From: Muribaculum sp.
GTDB lineage: Bacteria; Bacteroidota; Bacteroidia; Bacteroidales; Muribaculaceae
Direction: 5' to 3'
Assembly: GCA_009775095.1 (NCBI GenBank)
Contig: VSOZ01000015.1
Location: 22,312-86,311 of the forward strand
DNA: 64,000 nt
Shown here: piece after piece, positions 18,194-27,210 of the stretch
How positions within the stretch are numbered: position 1 is the stretch's first letter
Layout: each line of letters starts with the position of its first letter
Program-made: the position numbers and the translations under genes
Notes under the pieces: model-generated
The model's input: only the letters and a program-made list of their open reading frames with translations
Database searches by the model: none
What the model was told of the DNA's origin: nothing

Positions 18194-19665
18194 TGTGGCA
18201 AATTAATGGTAAAAGTACTACCCTCCCCCACCCGGCTCACGACATCAACCCGGCCGCCGTGAGCTTCAGCAATAAGTCTTACATAAGCAAGTCCCAACCC
18301 CACTCCGGGCAAGCCGCTCTGCATGGCTGACGGACCTCGATAAAACTTTTCGAAAATCTTGTCGACATCGCTGTCCGCTATACCCGTGCCGGTATCGGAG
18401 ACGGATATAGCCACATGGTCCTCTGTTTCCTCACATCCAAAACGTATTCTGACACTTTCTCCCGAATATTTTACCGCATTTTCAATAAGATTGCCTATCA
18501 TCTGCGAAAGATGCAGTTTATCGGCGGTTATACTTACATCGCGCCCGACATTATTTACCAACTCCACGCATTTGCCCGACGGCAAATGCGTTTTCGCAAT
18601 GGCCTCTTCGACCATATCATATAGGCCGAAAGTCTCGACATCAAGCGGTATCTGGCTTGCTTCATTGAAAGTTATATCACGCAATCGGGAGAAATAGGTC
18701 GACAGATTATTCACCGCCATACGGCAATCATCGAGAATTTCTGTTCGAGAGTCATCATCATAGACCAACTTTGTATTATCCAATGACGATATGCATAATT
18801 TCAGAGTACTGACGGGACGCTTCAGTTCATGTATCATCGTATGCACAAAACTGTTTCTTACACTGTCAAGCCTGACAAACATCTTTATTGTGCGTATCTG
18901 CCATATCAGGCATACAATAAGAACCACCGATAGCAGCATAGTCACCACCAATGTGGCACCCATCGACTTAACAACCGACGCCACAGCTATAGGCATAGTA
19001 AAACACACCACCTTATGCTCAAGAGAAACGTAGGGAAACACACCCTTAATCTCATGTCGGAAAAATGAACCCTCCCTGATGATTTCAGGGTCAATCATCA
19101 GCGAATCGACAGTAGTCAGACTGACGGAAGCTATCATGCCAAACTGCTTCATAACCGAGTCGACCCCTTCGATTGTGAACGGAGAATTATGGTCTAACGT
19201 AATCTGATCGGCCATGTCCCATACATTTGTCTTTAACGGTATATCATGCACCTCAAACCGTTTTACATCAGTATGGCCTGAGTCGGGTTCCATAAAATTG
19301 ATTAGCTCACGGGCTTTCGTCCGCATATCCGAAGTGACTTCCACGGTGTCGGGTAAGCCAAGCAGATCTGTCACCTTGTACATGTAAAAAGAGTTTGTAA
19401 CAGTCGATGTCTGCTTGGATTTATGACTTTTATAATCTATGTTTGTGTTGCTCCATGCGATAGTGGTACTGTCGGTATAGCTTGTGTCAAGTTTACGGAT
19501 ATCGTTATACTTCTGCACAACAAGCCCCATCAACTTGAAATTCTTCTCCTGCTCCACATCGAGGGTGACATTATATTGCTTATACAGCCATATACCCTGA
19601 ACGACAATAAGACCGATTATTGCCGCCGCGGTAAACATATATAGTGTCTTGATTTTCTTTTCCAT
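18190..19665 (-). CDS. Sensor histidine kinase
   Basis: 491 residues. Two transmembrane segments (about 8-27 and 232-256) frame a periplasmic sensor region of some 200 residues. The cytoplasmic part has the HisKA site His279 in MIHELKRPVSTL, then the ATPase with N box (IGNLIENAVKYSG), G1 (VSDTGTGI) and G2 (PGVGLGLAYV). The signal is unknown. It is divergent from the GLPGLI and TonB-dependent transporter genes with 143 nt between, a common arrangement in Bacteroidetes in which this pair controls the outer-membrane genes. Confidence 0.95.
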   Translation of the reverse strand: MEKKIKTLYMFTAAAIIGLIVVQGIWLYKQYNVTLDVEQEKNFKLMGLVVQKYNDIRKLDTSYTDSTTIAWSNTNIDYKSHKSKQTSTVTNSFYMYKVTDLLGLPDTVEVTSDMRTKARELINFMEPDSGHTDVKRFEVHDIPLKTNVWDMADQITLDHNSPFTIEGVDSVMKQFGMIASVSLTTVDSLMIDPEIIREGSFFRHEIKGVFPYVSLEHKVVCFTMPIAVASVVKSMGATLVVTMLLSVVLIVCLIWQIRTIKMFVRLDSVRNSFVHTMIHELKRPVSTLKLCISSLDNTKLVYDDDSRTEILDDCRMAVNNLSTYFSRLRDITFNEASQIPLDVETFGLYDMVEEAIAKTHLPSGKCVELVNNVGRDVSITADKLHLSQMIGNLIENAVKYSGESVRIRFGCEETEDHVAISVSDTGTGIADSDVDKIFEKFYRGPSAMQSGLPGVGLGLAYVRLIAEAHGGRVDVVSRVGEGSTFTINLPQ

Positions 19666-19704
19666 AGTGCAAAGCTACCGATAAATAGCGAGATTACGGC
19701 ATGG

Positions 19705-19783
19705 AGTAATAATTTAGTAATAATTACATAACAATTGAGTAATGATTATTTTAAGCATGAAGCACACTCCGGGGATAATTTTG
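19705..19783 (+). promoter_or_regulatory. Promoter of the GLPGLI-transporter unit with phased direct repeats
   Basis: TAATTTTG at 19776-19783 fits the -7 consensus; no TTTG lies at the -33 position, as expected for an activated promoter. Upstream are direct repeats AGTAATAATT (19705-19714), AGTAATAATT (19716-19725), a 7/10 match (19727-19736) and AGTAATGATT (19738-19747). Their starts are spaced by 11 bp, the pattern used by OmpR/PhoB regulators. The divergent response regulator is the obvious candidate. Confidence 0.65.
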
Positions 19784-19808
19784 CAGTGTCAAACAAAAAA
19801 AGAAAACA

Positions 19809-20675
19809 ATGAAAACCAAACTGCTCATTATCTCAATCGGCGTGTTCCTCATAGGAACTGCGGTCACCAACGCGAGGATAGTACGTCGACAACTAAACAT
19901 CCTTCAGTCAAGCGTCCCTGAAGCCAAAACCCTCGCCGAAGGAAATCTCGAATTCATATATGACTACACATTCAATGCCGACACACTATACAATTCTCAG
20001 AGAGATCGAGAAAAGATGCTCCTTCAGGTCGGCGCTGACGGCATATCGAAATATTCAAGCCTGAAGAATGCTACTATTGATTCGATAATCCCAACCCTCT
20101 CAGAGGAGGAACTCGTCAAAAATGCAGAACGTCTGGCCAACGGACCATTTATCAATATCTTCAAGAACTATCCCGACGGAAAAATCACTCATACTGAAAA
20201 AATTGCGCTTGATTGGTTCAAATACGAAGAAAATATGCCGCAATTTGACTGGACGCTTACAGATAGTGTACGCACCATACTTGGCTATGAATGCCGACAG
20301 GCAAAATGCAGCTTCCGCGGTCGCGAGTGGACGGTGTTCTACACAGAAGAGATACCCGTAATGGACGGTCCGTGGAAACTGTGCGGACTTCCCGGGCTTA
20401 TCATGTCGGCTCGTGATGAAAAGGGCCAATACGTCTTTGAATGTGTAGGCATCAAGTCAAGTACTTCACGTCCTATAACTATGTATGACGTGTCATATAA
20501 TGAGACTAACCGCAAAAAATTCTACGACACACTGCATCGCTACGAGTCAAATCCTTACGGATACGCAGAGACCGTATCAGGCATCCACATAACCGTTACC
20601 GACAATGCCGGAAACCCCGACCCCACCGCCTATGACCCGATAGAGCTCGGCTATGACTACCTCGAACGCGACTAG
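19809..20675 (+). CDS. GLPGLI family protein
   Basis: 288 residues with a signal peptide. The family-defining motif is present at 193-198 (LCGLPGLIMSARD), preceded by the usual ILGYECRQAKCSFRGREW and YTEEIPVMDGPWK. GLPGLI proteins are Bacteroidetes secreted or periplasmic proteins of unknown function that are often encoded beside TonB-dependent transporters, as here (20 nt before the transporter gene). Some are thought to be involved in peptide or metal handling, but that is not established. Confidence 0.93.
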   Translation: MKTKLLIISIGVFLIGTAVTNARIVRRQLNILQSSVPEAKTLAEGNLEFIYDYTFNADTLYNSQRDREKMLLQVGADGISKYSSLKNATIDSIIPTLSEEELVKNAERLANGPFINIFKNYPDGKITHTEKIALDWFKYEENMPQFDWTLTDSVRTILGYECRQAKCSFRGREWTVFYTEEIPVMDGPWKLCGLPGLIMSARDEKGQYVFECVGIKSSTSRPITMYDVSYNETNRKKFYDTLHRYESNPYGYAETVSGIHITVTDNAGNPDPTAYDPIELGYDYLERD

Positions 20676-20695
20676 CGCGAAAAATAAACCAACCG

Positions 20696-23233
20696 ATGAT
20701 GAGAATCGTGTTTTTCATACTACTTGCTTTTGTCACTTTATCAGCAAAAGCCGAGGATATTACAGGATTATTGCTTGATGCGGAGAACCGTGAGCCGGTG
20801 GCAGGCGCCATAATCAAAGCGGTAGGAAGCAAAAACTTCACAGCCTCCAAAAGTGACGGGAGTTTTACTCTTAAAGGTCCTGCCACACAGCTTTCAATCC
20901 GTTGCATGGGCTATGAAACTAAAAACGTGGAAGTACCGCTGAAAAATAGTGAAATTATGCTACTCCCAAAAGAGACGGTGCTCAATGAAGTTGTCGTACA
21001 AGCCCCCGACATATTCCAGAAAGGCGACACTCTTGTGTTCAACGTCGGGAAATACGCGACTTCCGCCGACGATGCCATAATAGATGTAATCAAACGTCTG
21101 CCCGGCGTAAAGGTCGAAAAAGACGGGACCATCATGTATCAGGGAAAGCCGATCAACAAATTCTATATCGACGGCAACGATTTTGTCGGTGATGCATATG
21201 GACTTGCCACCAACAATATATCGAAAGATGACGTGGCTGCGGTTGAGCTGATGGAGAATCATCAGCCAATCAAGGCTCTTGAGGATATTGAGTTTTCCGA
21301 TCAAGCGGGCATCAATCTGAAGCTGAAAGAGGATGCCCGCTCACGATGGGTAGGCGTGACAAATGCAGGCGGCGGCTTATGCCCCGCGCTTTATTCAGGT
21401 TCCATATTCGCTATGCGGCTTGCACGGAAGATGCAGAATATGTTTACACTTAAAGCCGACAACACCGGTTGGAATCCTGAAAATGAGATCAAGGACCACA
21501 GCTACGAACCTATGTTCTCATCGGTCTATCAGGAAGCGCTGTGGCGCGAGTATATAAGCGCTGATGCGGCCGGAGCGCCACTTTCCGAATCACGCACACG
21601 CGACAATCGGTCATGGCTTGCCAATGCCATAGTCTCTTGGGGCAAGGGCGACGCTTCAAACAGGCTTAAACTGAATTACATCGGTGACCGCTTGGATTAT
21701 TCATCGTCTATCTTCACAGACTATTTCAGCCCGGAGATAGATAATCTAAATCAGAACGACGCACTGCAAACACGACGCCATAGCCTTAACGCCGAATTAA
21801 AGACAGAAATCAACAAAAAGAACTACTTTTTGAAGGACAATCTTAGATTTGATATCGGATGTCAACGCGGAGCGTCGGCAGTAAGCGGCTCATTTAACCT
21901 CAATCAGGATGTAGCGCGACGAAGGCTTTCGGTCACCAACGACCTGCGCCTCATCAAGAAGACCGACAAACGCATTTTCACACTCTCATCGCGCAACGGT
22001 TTTCTTCACAATCCGGCGAGTCTGTCGGTTACTGCCGATTACGGCGAGCCGACACAACGGATAGGCATCAACGACTTCCGAAGCACTACCGAAAGCCAAT
22101 ATGGTCTGTTCAAAGGCTTCTGGCGCCTTTATGTGGATGGCGGGGTTGACATAAACTATCGCCACATCTATTTAGACTTGTCGCATTTTCCCGTTGAGCA
22201 AAATACAGCCGGCCAATACAACGCCCTACTCGCCTGCGCCTATCTGTCGCCGAAAGCCGAATATGACCGGCGCGGATGGCGTGTTGTCCTGCGCATTCCG
22301 ATTCAATGGCGCCATTATACACTGCAAGGCAATCATGACTTTGCCACATTCAGTCCGAATCTATATCTGTACCGGCAGTTGACTGCCAAATCAGACTTTT
22401 CAATGCAGGTATCTTATTCTTCATATGCTCCTGATGCAGCCATGTTTGTCGACTGCGCGGTGCTGTCAGACTATCGCAATCTTTTCATGGCCACGCCGGT
22501 TAAGAAGACCGTCAGCGCAACATCAGCTTCAGCCACGTACCGCTATCGCAATCCGCTTACGGCTTTTTTTGCCAACATATCCGCTTCATATACATACAGC
22601 CGTTCGCCATACATAAACAATCAGAAATTTGTAAACGATTTTATCTTTACCACATATGAGCCGCTATCCACCGGGGCACACAATTTCAACACCAAAGGCG
22701 GAGTGAGCAAGGGGTTATGCCACAACCGTTTGGTAATAGGGGTGGATCTGTCTTATTCAAATATATCGGCCGCAACAATGCGCGACGACACCAAGCGGGA
22801 TTTCCGGCAAGAGGTATTTAACGCAAATCCATATTTCAAAGGGAGTCTTAATCGTTGGCTTTCGATGAATTATACAATTAACGTGAATGTCAACACTCTG
22901 AAGATAGGCAGTCAGTCATCCTCTGACGCAGCTTCACTGTACCAGACACTGTCGTTCACTATCATCCCTGACGATAACTTGCATTTTACACTTGGAGGAG
23001 AGCATTACTACACCCGCTTCGGCGACAGTCAGACCAAAGATGCCAACCTCGTGCTTCTTGACGCTTCGGCATCATGGCAGATAAACGCCAAACTAAGATT
23101 GGGACTTACAGCCCGCAATCTTCTTGACCGACAAAATTACCGCTACAGTACATTCGGCTCCTTGTCGCGCACAGACCACATCTACCGCATACGCCCGCGC
23201 AACGTACTGGTCACCGCGCAATTACGTTTCTGA
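20696..23233 (+). CDS. TonB-dependent-receptor-like outer-membrane protein with carboxypeptidase-regulatory domain
   Basis: 845 residues. Signal peptide, then a carboxypeptidase-D-like regulatory domain (ITGLLLDAENREPVAGAIIKAV), a plug-like region (LNEVVVQAPDIF, IIDVIKRLPGVKVEKDGTIMYQGKPINKFYIDG) and a barrel ending in Phe (VTAQLRF). This matches the outer-membrane beta-barrel proteins that accompany GLPGLI proteins. It is smaller than SusC and has no SusD partner. The first of two tandem ATG codons is used as the start. It is probably controlled by the divergent two-component system. Confidence 0.88.
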   Translation: MMRIVFFILLAFVTLSAKAEDITGLLLDAENREPVAGAIIKAVGSKNFTASKSDGSFTLKGPATQLSIRCMGYETKNVEVPLKNSEIMLLPKETVLNEVVVQAPDIFQKGDTLVFNVGKYATSADDAIIDVIKRLPGVKVEKDGTIMYQGKPINKFYIDGNDFVGDAYGLATNNISKDDVAAVELMENHQPIKALEDIEFSDQAGINLKLKEDARSRWVGVTNAGGGLCPALYSGSIFAMRLARKMQNMFTLKADNTGWNPENEIKDHSYEPMFSSVYQEALWREYISADAAGAPLSESRTRDNRSWLANAIVSWGKGDASNRLKLNYIGDRLDYSSSIFTDYFSPEIDNLNQNDALQTRRHSLNAELKTEINKKNYFLKDNLRFDIGCQRGASAVSGSFNLNQDVARRRLSVTNDLRLIKKTDKRIFTLSSRNGFLHNPASLSVTADYGEPTQRIGINDFRSTTESQYGLFKGFWRLYVDGGVDINYRHIYLDLSHFPVEQNTAGQYNALLACAYLSPKAEYDRRGWRVVLRIPIQWRHYTLQGNHDFATFSPNLYLYRQLTAKSDFSMQVSYSSYAPDAAMFVDCAVLSDYRNLFMATPVKKTVSATSASATYRYRNPLTAFFANISASYTYSRSPYINNQKFVNDFIFTTYEPLSTGAHNFNTKGGVSKGLCHNRLVIGVDLSYSNISAATMRDDTKRDFRQEVFNANPYFKGSLNRWLSMNYTINVNVNTLKIGSQSSSDAASLYQTLSFTIIPDDNLHFTLGGEHYYTRFGDSQTKDANLVLLDASASWQINAKLRLGLTARNLLDRQNYRYSTFGSLSRTDHIYRIRPRNVLVTAQLRF

Positions 23234-23364
23234 TATACCTACTTTATTTTATAGCCTTTCATGTTAGCATAGCGTAAGCATAATCAATTTTTTTGTTTTT
23301 GAATAAACATTTACGTATATTGTGCGTCATATATTACGTGTAATGTCATAAAACTGTTTTTATT

Positions 23365-24072
23365 ATGAAACTAATCAATCGCACCCTGCCCGCGTTGCTT
23401 ATTGCCGCCGGCATATTTTTTCTCGGTATCTTTATCAAAGCGGGTATTGACAACTTCAGCAATCGCGACCGTGTCATCACTGTACGCGGACTTGCCGAAA
23501 AAGAGGTAATGGCCAACAAAGTCACTTGGCCCATAGTCTGCAAGGAAGTAGGCAACAACCTACCCGCAATATACGACAAAATCACATCGACCAACAATGC
23601 CCTTATCAAATTTCTGACATCCAACGGTATCACAAAAGAAGAGATATCGGTCAACGCGCCCGACATAATCGATCTTCAGGCCGAACGCTACGGTAACCGC
23701 GACTTCCAGTATCGCTACAACGTGAGGTCAGTAGTAGTGGTAACGTCAAGCAATGTAGCCAAAGTAAACGAACTTATCAAACGTCAGACCGAACTGCTGA
23801 AAGAAGGCATAGCCATAACTGCCGGCGACTACAACTACCAGACCATCTATGAATACACCGACCTCAACACGATAAAACCGGGCATGATAGCCGAAGCCAC
23901 CCACAATGCCCGTGAGGCCGCCAACAAATTTGCCGCCGACTCGCACAGCAATATCGGCAAAATCAAAACCGCCACACAAGGCCAGTTCTCCATTGAGAAC
24001 CGCGATCCATACACACCCTACATAAAGAATGTACGTGTAGTATCGTCAATCGTCTTCTACCTCGAAGACTGA
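23365..24072 (+). CDS. SIMPL domain-containing protein
   Basis: 235 residues. An N-terminal signal anchor (about 9-27) is followed by the SIMPL/DUF541 fold: RVITVRGLAEKEVMANKVTWPI, the periodic amphipathic middle and the C-terminal NIGKIKTATQGQFSIENRD and VRVVSSIVFYLED. The family is periplasmic or membrane-anchored with no clear biochemical role; the best-known bacterial member is the oxidative-stress protein YggE. It appears as a single gene just upstream of the tRNA-Leu promoter. Confidence 0.9.
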   Translation: MKLINRTLPALLIAAGIFFLGIFIKAGIDNFSNRDRVITVRGLAEKEVMANKVTWPIVCKEVGNNLPAIYDKITSTNNALIKFLTSNGITKEEISVNAPDIIDLQAERYGNRDFQYRYNVRSVVVVTSSNVAKVNELIKRQTELLKEGIAITAGDYNYQTIYEYTDLNTIKPGMIAEATHNAREAANKFAADSHSNIGKIKTATQGQFSIENRDPYTPYIKNVRVVSSIVFYLED

Positions 24073-24132
24073 CGATTTAAGCCGGTAAACAAAGATATTT
24101 TTTATAAAATTGCGAAAACTGCAAAGGTAAGT

Positions 24133-24163
24133 TTTGAAAATACGAAAATTCGGCTTATCTTTG
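24133..24163 (+). promoter_or_regulatory. Promoter of tRNA-Leu
   Basis: TTTG at 24133-24136 and TATCTTTG at 24156-24163 with 19 nt between fit the Bacteroidales sigma factor consensus. The start site would fall just ahead of the tRNA at 24174. Confidence 0.75.
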
Positions 24164-24173
24164 CACTCGCAAT

Positions 24174-24257
24174 GCCCGGGTGGCGGAATGGTAGACGCGC
24201 TCGTTTCAGGTGCGAGTGCTGCGAGGCGTGCAGGTTCGAGTCCTGTTCTGGGCACCA
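24174..24257 (+). tRNA. tRNA-Leu (anticodon CAG)
   Basis: Class II tRNA of 84 nt with encoded CCA. The acceptor stem GCCCGGG pairs with TCTGGGC, the D arm is TGGCGGAATGGTAGACG-like, and the anticodon loop TTCAGGT gives CAG within the CTCGT/GCGAG stem. A variable arm and the T arm (CAGGTTCGAGTCCTG) follow. It stands at the left edge of an AT-richer island. Confidence 0.97.
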
Positions 24258-24258
24258 C

Positions 24259-24298
24259 AACCTCTTGATAATCGACAGATTTTCAAGAGGTTTCTTAT
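24259..24298 (+). terminator. Rho-independent terminator of tRNA-Leu
   Basis: Perfect inverted repeat AACCTCTTGA (24259-24268) and TCAAGAGGTT (24283-24292) followed by TTCTTAT, starting 2 nt after the tRNA. Confidence 0.75.
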
Positions 24299-24527
24299 CT
24301 TTCAGATGTACTAAAAGTGTACTCTGTGAAAAAGTGCACTGCAAAAGTCAACCAAAATCGGAAAGCAACAGCAGCAGAATAGTGAGTTGTATTTCGGGAA
24401 ATAATAACCGGTTTTACGCATCGGACAGCGATAACATTTTGAGAGATATTAGAGAGCAGGATTGTGATGTGACTTTCAAAAATTTGAGTCCCTTTTTAAA
24501 TTAACGATAAGAAAAGAACGAGTGTTT

Positions 24528-24548
24528 CCGATTAAAAGGATAATTTTG
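24528..24548 (+). promoter_or_regulatory. Candidate WYL-regulated promoter ahead of the RNA element
   Basis: CCGATTAA (24528-24535), 5 nt, then TAATTTTG (24541-24548), a -7 box. The WYL operon promoter at 27165-27185 has the same element, the same 5-nt spacing and a -7 box. No good -33 TTTG is seen here. A second -7-like TAATTTTG is at 24592-24599 with ATTG 19 nt upstream (24569-24572), so the RNA may have two starts. Confidence 0.45.
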
Positions 24549-24662
24549 TTGCGGAAAGCGGTTGACTTATTGTGAAATCAGAAATAATATTTAATTTTGC
24601 GATTGCAATTCAGAGTATTTGATGAATTCACGACATAGCAATTAGCTTTGACCAATTACACG

Positions 24663-24791
24663 GCTTTAGTAAATTCTGGTAAAATTTCCTCTGAGTTCCG
24701 AGTAATGAGTCGAAAGATGGGTTGCACCCGTTCAGGGCGCCGACCGCTTTCAACTTATTTGAACTCAAGGTTTACCAGAGCCGACTAAAGC
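24663..24791 (+). ncRNA. Candidate rod-like structured RNA (or DNA hairpin)
   Basis: A 129-nt stretch folds on itself almost completely. Nested arms are GCTTTAGT (24663-24670)/ACTAAAGC (24784-24791), TCTGGTAAA (24675-24683)/TTTACCAGA (24771-24779), CCT/AGG, TGAGTTC (24692-24698)/GAACTCA (24761-24767), AATGAGT (24704-24710)/ACTTATT (24753-24759, one G-T), GAAAG/CTTTC, GGTTG/CGACC and CCC/GGG, with a GTTCA terminal loop. A terminator follows at 24800. Two -7 boxes lie upstream, so an independent transcript of about 220-275 nt is plausible. The rod recalls 6S RNA in outline, but I cannot match a family. No protein frame explains the pairing. Confidence 0.55.
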
Positions 24792-24799
24792 AAATAAGC

Positions 24800-24826
24800 G
24801 AAAAGGGTGTCGCGCCTTTTCTTTTT
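24800..24826 (+). terminator. Rho-independent terminator after the rod-like RNA
   Basis: GAAAAGG (24800-24806), an 8-nt loop, CCTTTTC (24815-24821), then TTTTT. It would end the candidate RNA 58 nt before the nuclease ATG, so the nuclease gene needs read-through or its own promoter. Confidence 0.65.
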
Positions 24827-24883
24827 ATCACTCGCGGCCGCAATACCGAAATGCGTTAATGTAGGCAAAGACCATCCGTATAA

Positions 24884-25933
24884 ATGCAGACATCTGAAGG
24901 ACATACTTATATCTTGGAAAATCTACTTTCTGAAATAAATAAAATTAGTGCTCGAGCCAACGGCTTTAGTTATTTAGCAATGCTCGGACAAACTACGCGC
25001 GAGATGACACATTCAGCATTTATTGCTGAGCTACTGAACCCATGTGGGTGCCATGGCGAGGGAAGCTTGTTTCTTGACATTTTTCTTGAGCTGTTAAGCC
25101 AACAGCATATATCTATACGCACCAACAATTTTAATAGCAAAACTGCCGAGGTCTGTATCGAGAAAGATTTTGGACCGGAGCGAGAAATGGAAGATGGTCA
25201 TTTCGGAGGGCGGATAGACATATATATTAAGGACAATATTGGGAATGTTATTGTCATTGAAAATAAGGTATATGCCGGTGATCAGGATTTTCAGTTGGAA
25301 CGTTACTATAACTCAACCGAGAAGAAAGCGGATATCATTTATCTTACCCTTGACGGGCGTAAACCATCTGCCAAAAGTCTTGGTTCATTGAGTCGTGACA
25401 AGGTTCTCAATATGTCATATTCGTGGATAATAGAATGGTTAAAGAGTTGCATATCGCACACTAAAAATGAATTATTACAGTCTGCAATGGAACAATATGT
25501 CAACACAGTAGAGGGTCTATGCTCAGATTTCAAAATAAGAGAAACGATATTGTCGTCGTCGGCCAATATGAAAGCGTCATTGGCTATTAAGGCGAATATT
25601 GACGATGCTCGTGATATGGCCACAACGGAATTTATGATGATGCTGAGTGAAGAGCTGCATGGAGGTGAAGTCCGTAAAGTAGGCAAAGAATGGCTTTTTT
25701 CACTTGGCGAATTTGAAGTCGGGATCGAATGGAGACTATTCGTAATAGCTAAACGCAAATATGAAAACAAACCCCGGGAGTGGAAATATGTGACGATAAA
25801 TGGTGAAAAGATTAACTTTCATACGTTTGAAGGCATTGCATCTCGTTGGCTCGATGAGCCTAAAGAAAAATTCATTAAAGAAGTTGCCTCGGCAACAAGA
25901 GGTGTCAAGAACGAATTGGAAATAGCCGACTGA
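24884..25933 (+). CDS. PD-(D/E)XK nuclease family protein
   Basis: 349 residues, cytosolic. The nuclease core is visible: Glu40 with His43 in TREMTHSAFIAELLNP, Asp112 in GGRIDIYI, Glu126-x-Lys128 in VIVIENKVYAGDQ and Gln137xxxTyr141 in DFQLERYY. This matches the PDDEXK_4 group of the PD-(D/E)XK superfamily. Members are often found in phage-defence or mobile regions, but their substrates are mostly unknown. It follows the rod-like RNA and its terminator and lies 12 nt upstream of the amber-interrupted gene, so the two probably form an operon. Base composition is more AT-rich than the flanking housekeeping genes. Confidence 0.85.
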   Translation: MQTSEGHTYILENLLSEINKISARANGFSYLAMLGQTTREMTHSAFIAELLNPCGCHGEGSLFLDIFLELLSQQHISIRTNNFNSKTAEVCIEKDFGPEREMEDGHFGGRIDIYIKDNIGNVIVIENKVYAGDQDFQLERYYNSTEKKADIIYLTLDGRKPSAKSLGSLSRDKVLNMSYSWIIEWLKSCISHTKNELLQSAMEQYVNTVEGLCSDFKIRETILSSSANMKASLAIKANIDDARDMATTEFMMMLSEELHGGEVRKVGKEWLFSLGEFEVGIEWRLFVIAKRKYENKPREWKYVTINGEKINFHTFEGIASRWLDEPKEKFIKEVASATRGVKNELEIAD

Positions 25934-25945
25934 CATTATCGTAAT

Positions 25946-27091
25946 ATGAACGAGGATATAAAGTTGCTTTATTGCGAGGAGGAGCATCTTATGCGGCTTA
26001 TGAAATTGCCGATAAAAGATGTTTTGTCTTATGCCCGTCAGTTTCGCGAAATCAGCAATCATACGGCTATTACGAAGCTGAAGGAATTATATTCATCAGT
26101 CGGGGATGACATAAGATGGGCCAAACTCATATTTTGGGCTTCATATTTCTAGCAGGATACAGAACATCAGTTCAGGTCTGATTTTCCCTGCCCGCAGTTG
26201 CAGGTAGATGATACGATGTGGCTCGACTGGGAGACGACCATAATGATGATTGGAACCCTTGTCAAGAACGGGCAGGACAAAGAAACACTCATAGCGATTT
26301 CAGCCGGCAGTATTTACCGGTTTATTGGAGCCAATTGGAACTATACGCTTGATCGTATTTCAGATGATGACCTTAACGATTTCGCATGGCTATTTATCGA
26401 GAAAGATACAATATTTGCGGAAGAAAGGGTACGGAGATACAATAAACGAAAGCATGATTACTCTGAAAGCGAAATTGACCATCTTAGTAAAATGAATGAA
26501 CGGTTTGGAGAATTGACAGAAGAAATGTTTGTCAGGCTGAAAAAAATCATAGCTTCATCTAAAGGAGCGGTCAGCGAAGGGGTGGCAAACGAAGGAACTG
26601 TTGTAATAAAGGCTTCATTTTATTTTGAAGGGACAACTGATTTTACAAAACCGCATTGCATCCAGTTCTCACCTAATCCGTTGGAGACCATTATAAATGT
26701 CGCGAGTGTAGGAATTACATATGTATTCAGTAACGATGAGGATAAGGCGTACTATCTCTTTAGTGAAAAGTACTGCAATCCGGATGGTATATTGGAAACT
26801 TCTCAAAAACAAATCCCGTTCGAAGCACTGCGTGAGCAATATTCCACCTGTTCCCCGACTATACAATCAGCAGGATTAGTTGAGCGAATTGCAGAAAAAT
26901 ATGGCATCGAGGGATATGTGAATCCGTATGATAAATTGAACGATGACATTATCAGTCTGCAAAAAAGAATTGGAAGAAATCTTAATTATTTCTTCAAAAA
27001 GATGTTTTATGACGGACTTCTGACTCTTGAAGATGCTCTCAGAATCATCGCGGACAGATTACGGTATAAATTTGACATTCAATTGATCTGA
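25946..27091 (+). pseudogene. Unknown protein gene interrupted by a single in-frame TAG
   Basis: From the ATG at 25946 the frame runs 68 codons to TAG (26150-26152) and then stays open in the same frame to the stop at 27091, giving 381 residues if the TAG is read. The context TTT-TAG-CAG suggests one C-to-T change of a Gln codon. The codons just after the TAG read as ordinary protein (QDTEHQFRSDF). An ATG inside (26213, or the frame from 26198 with an alternative start) could restart a shorter protein. I recognise no domain in either part; the C-terminal part is predicted mixed alpha/beta. It follows the nuclease gene by 12 nt. It may be inactivated, restarted or suppressed. Confidence 0.6.
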
Positions 27092-27145
27092 TAGATAGCC
27101 CAAGTAATTCGGAGTTATCGGTTAGAATATTTCCGAAAAATCCAT

Positions 27146-27185
27146 TTAATCGGAATTTGTATTGCCGATTAAAACCTTAACTTTG
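27146..27185 (+). promoter_or_regulatory. WYL operon promoter with perfect 8-bp inverted repeat operator
   Basis: TTAATCGG (27146-27153) and CCGATTAA (27165-27172) form a perfect inverted repeat with an 11-nt spacer. It overlaps the -33-like TTTG (27156-27159) and the spacer before the -7 box TAACTTTG (27178-27185), a position suited to repression. Further half-site-like pieces (TTATCGGTT, TTTCCGAAA) lie just upstream. Autoregulation by the WYL protein is the likely use. Confidence 0.6.
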
Positions 27186-27210
27186 TAGCAGAAACAAAAA
27201 GACATAAATA

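Noticed and set aside
24172..24504. 110-codon open frame over tRNA-Leu
   Set aside because: It reads through the tRNA and its terminator and its product is low-complexity, Arg/Cys/Ser-rich sequence without any family pattern; I also found no convincing integrase remnant in it.
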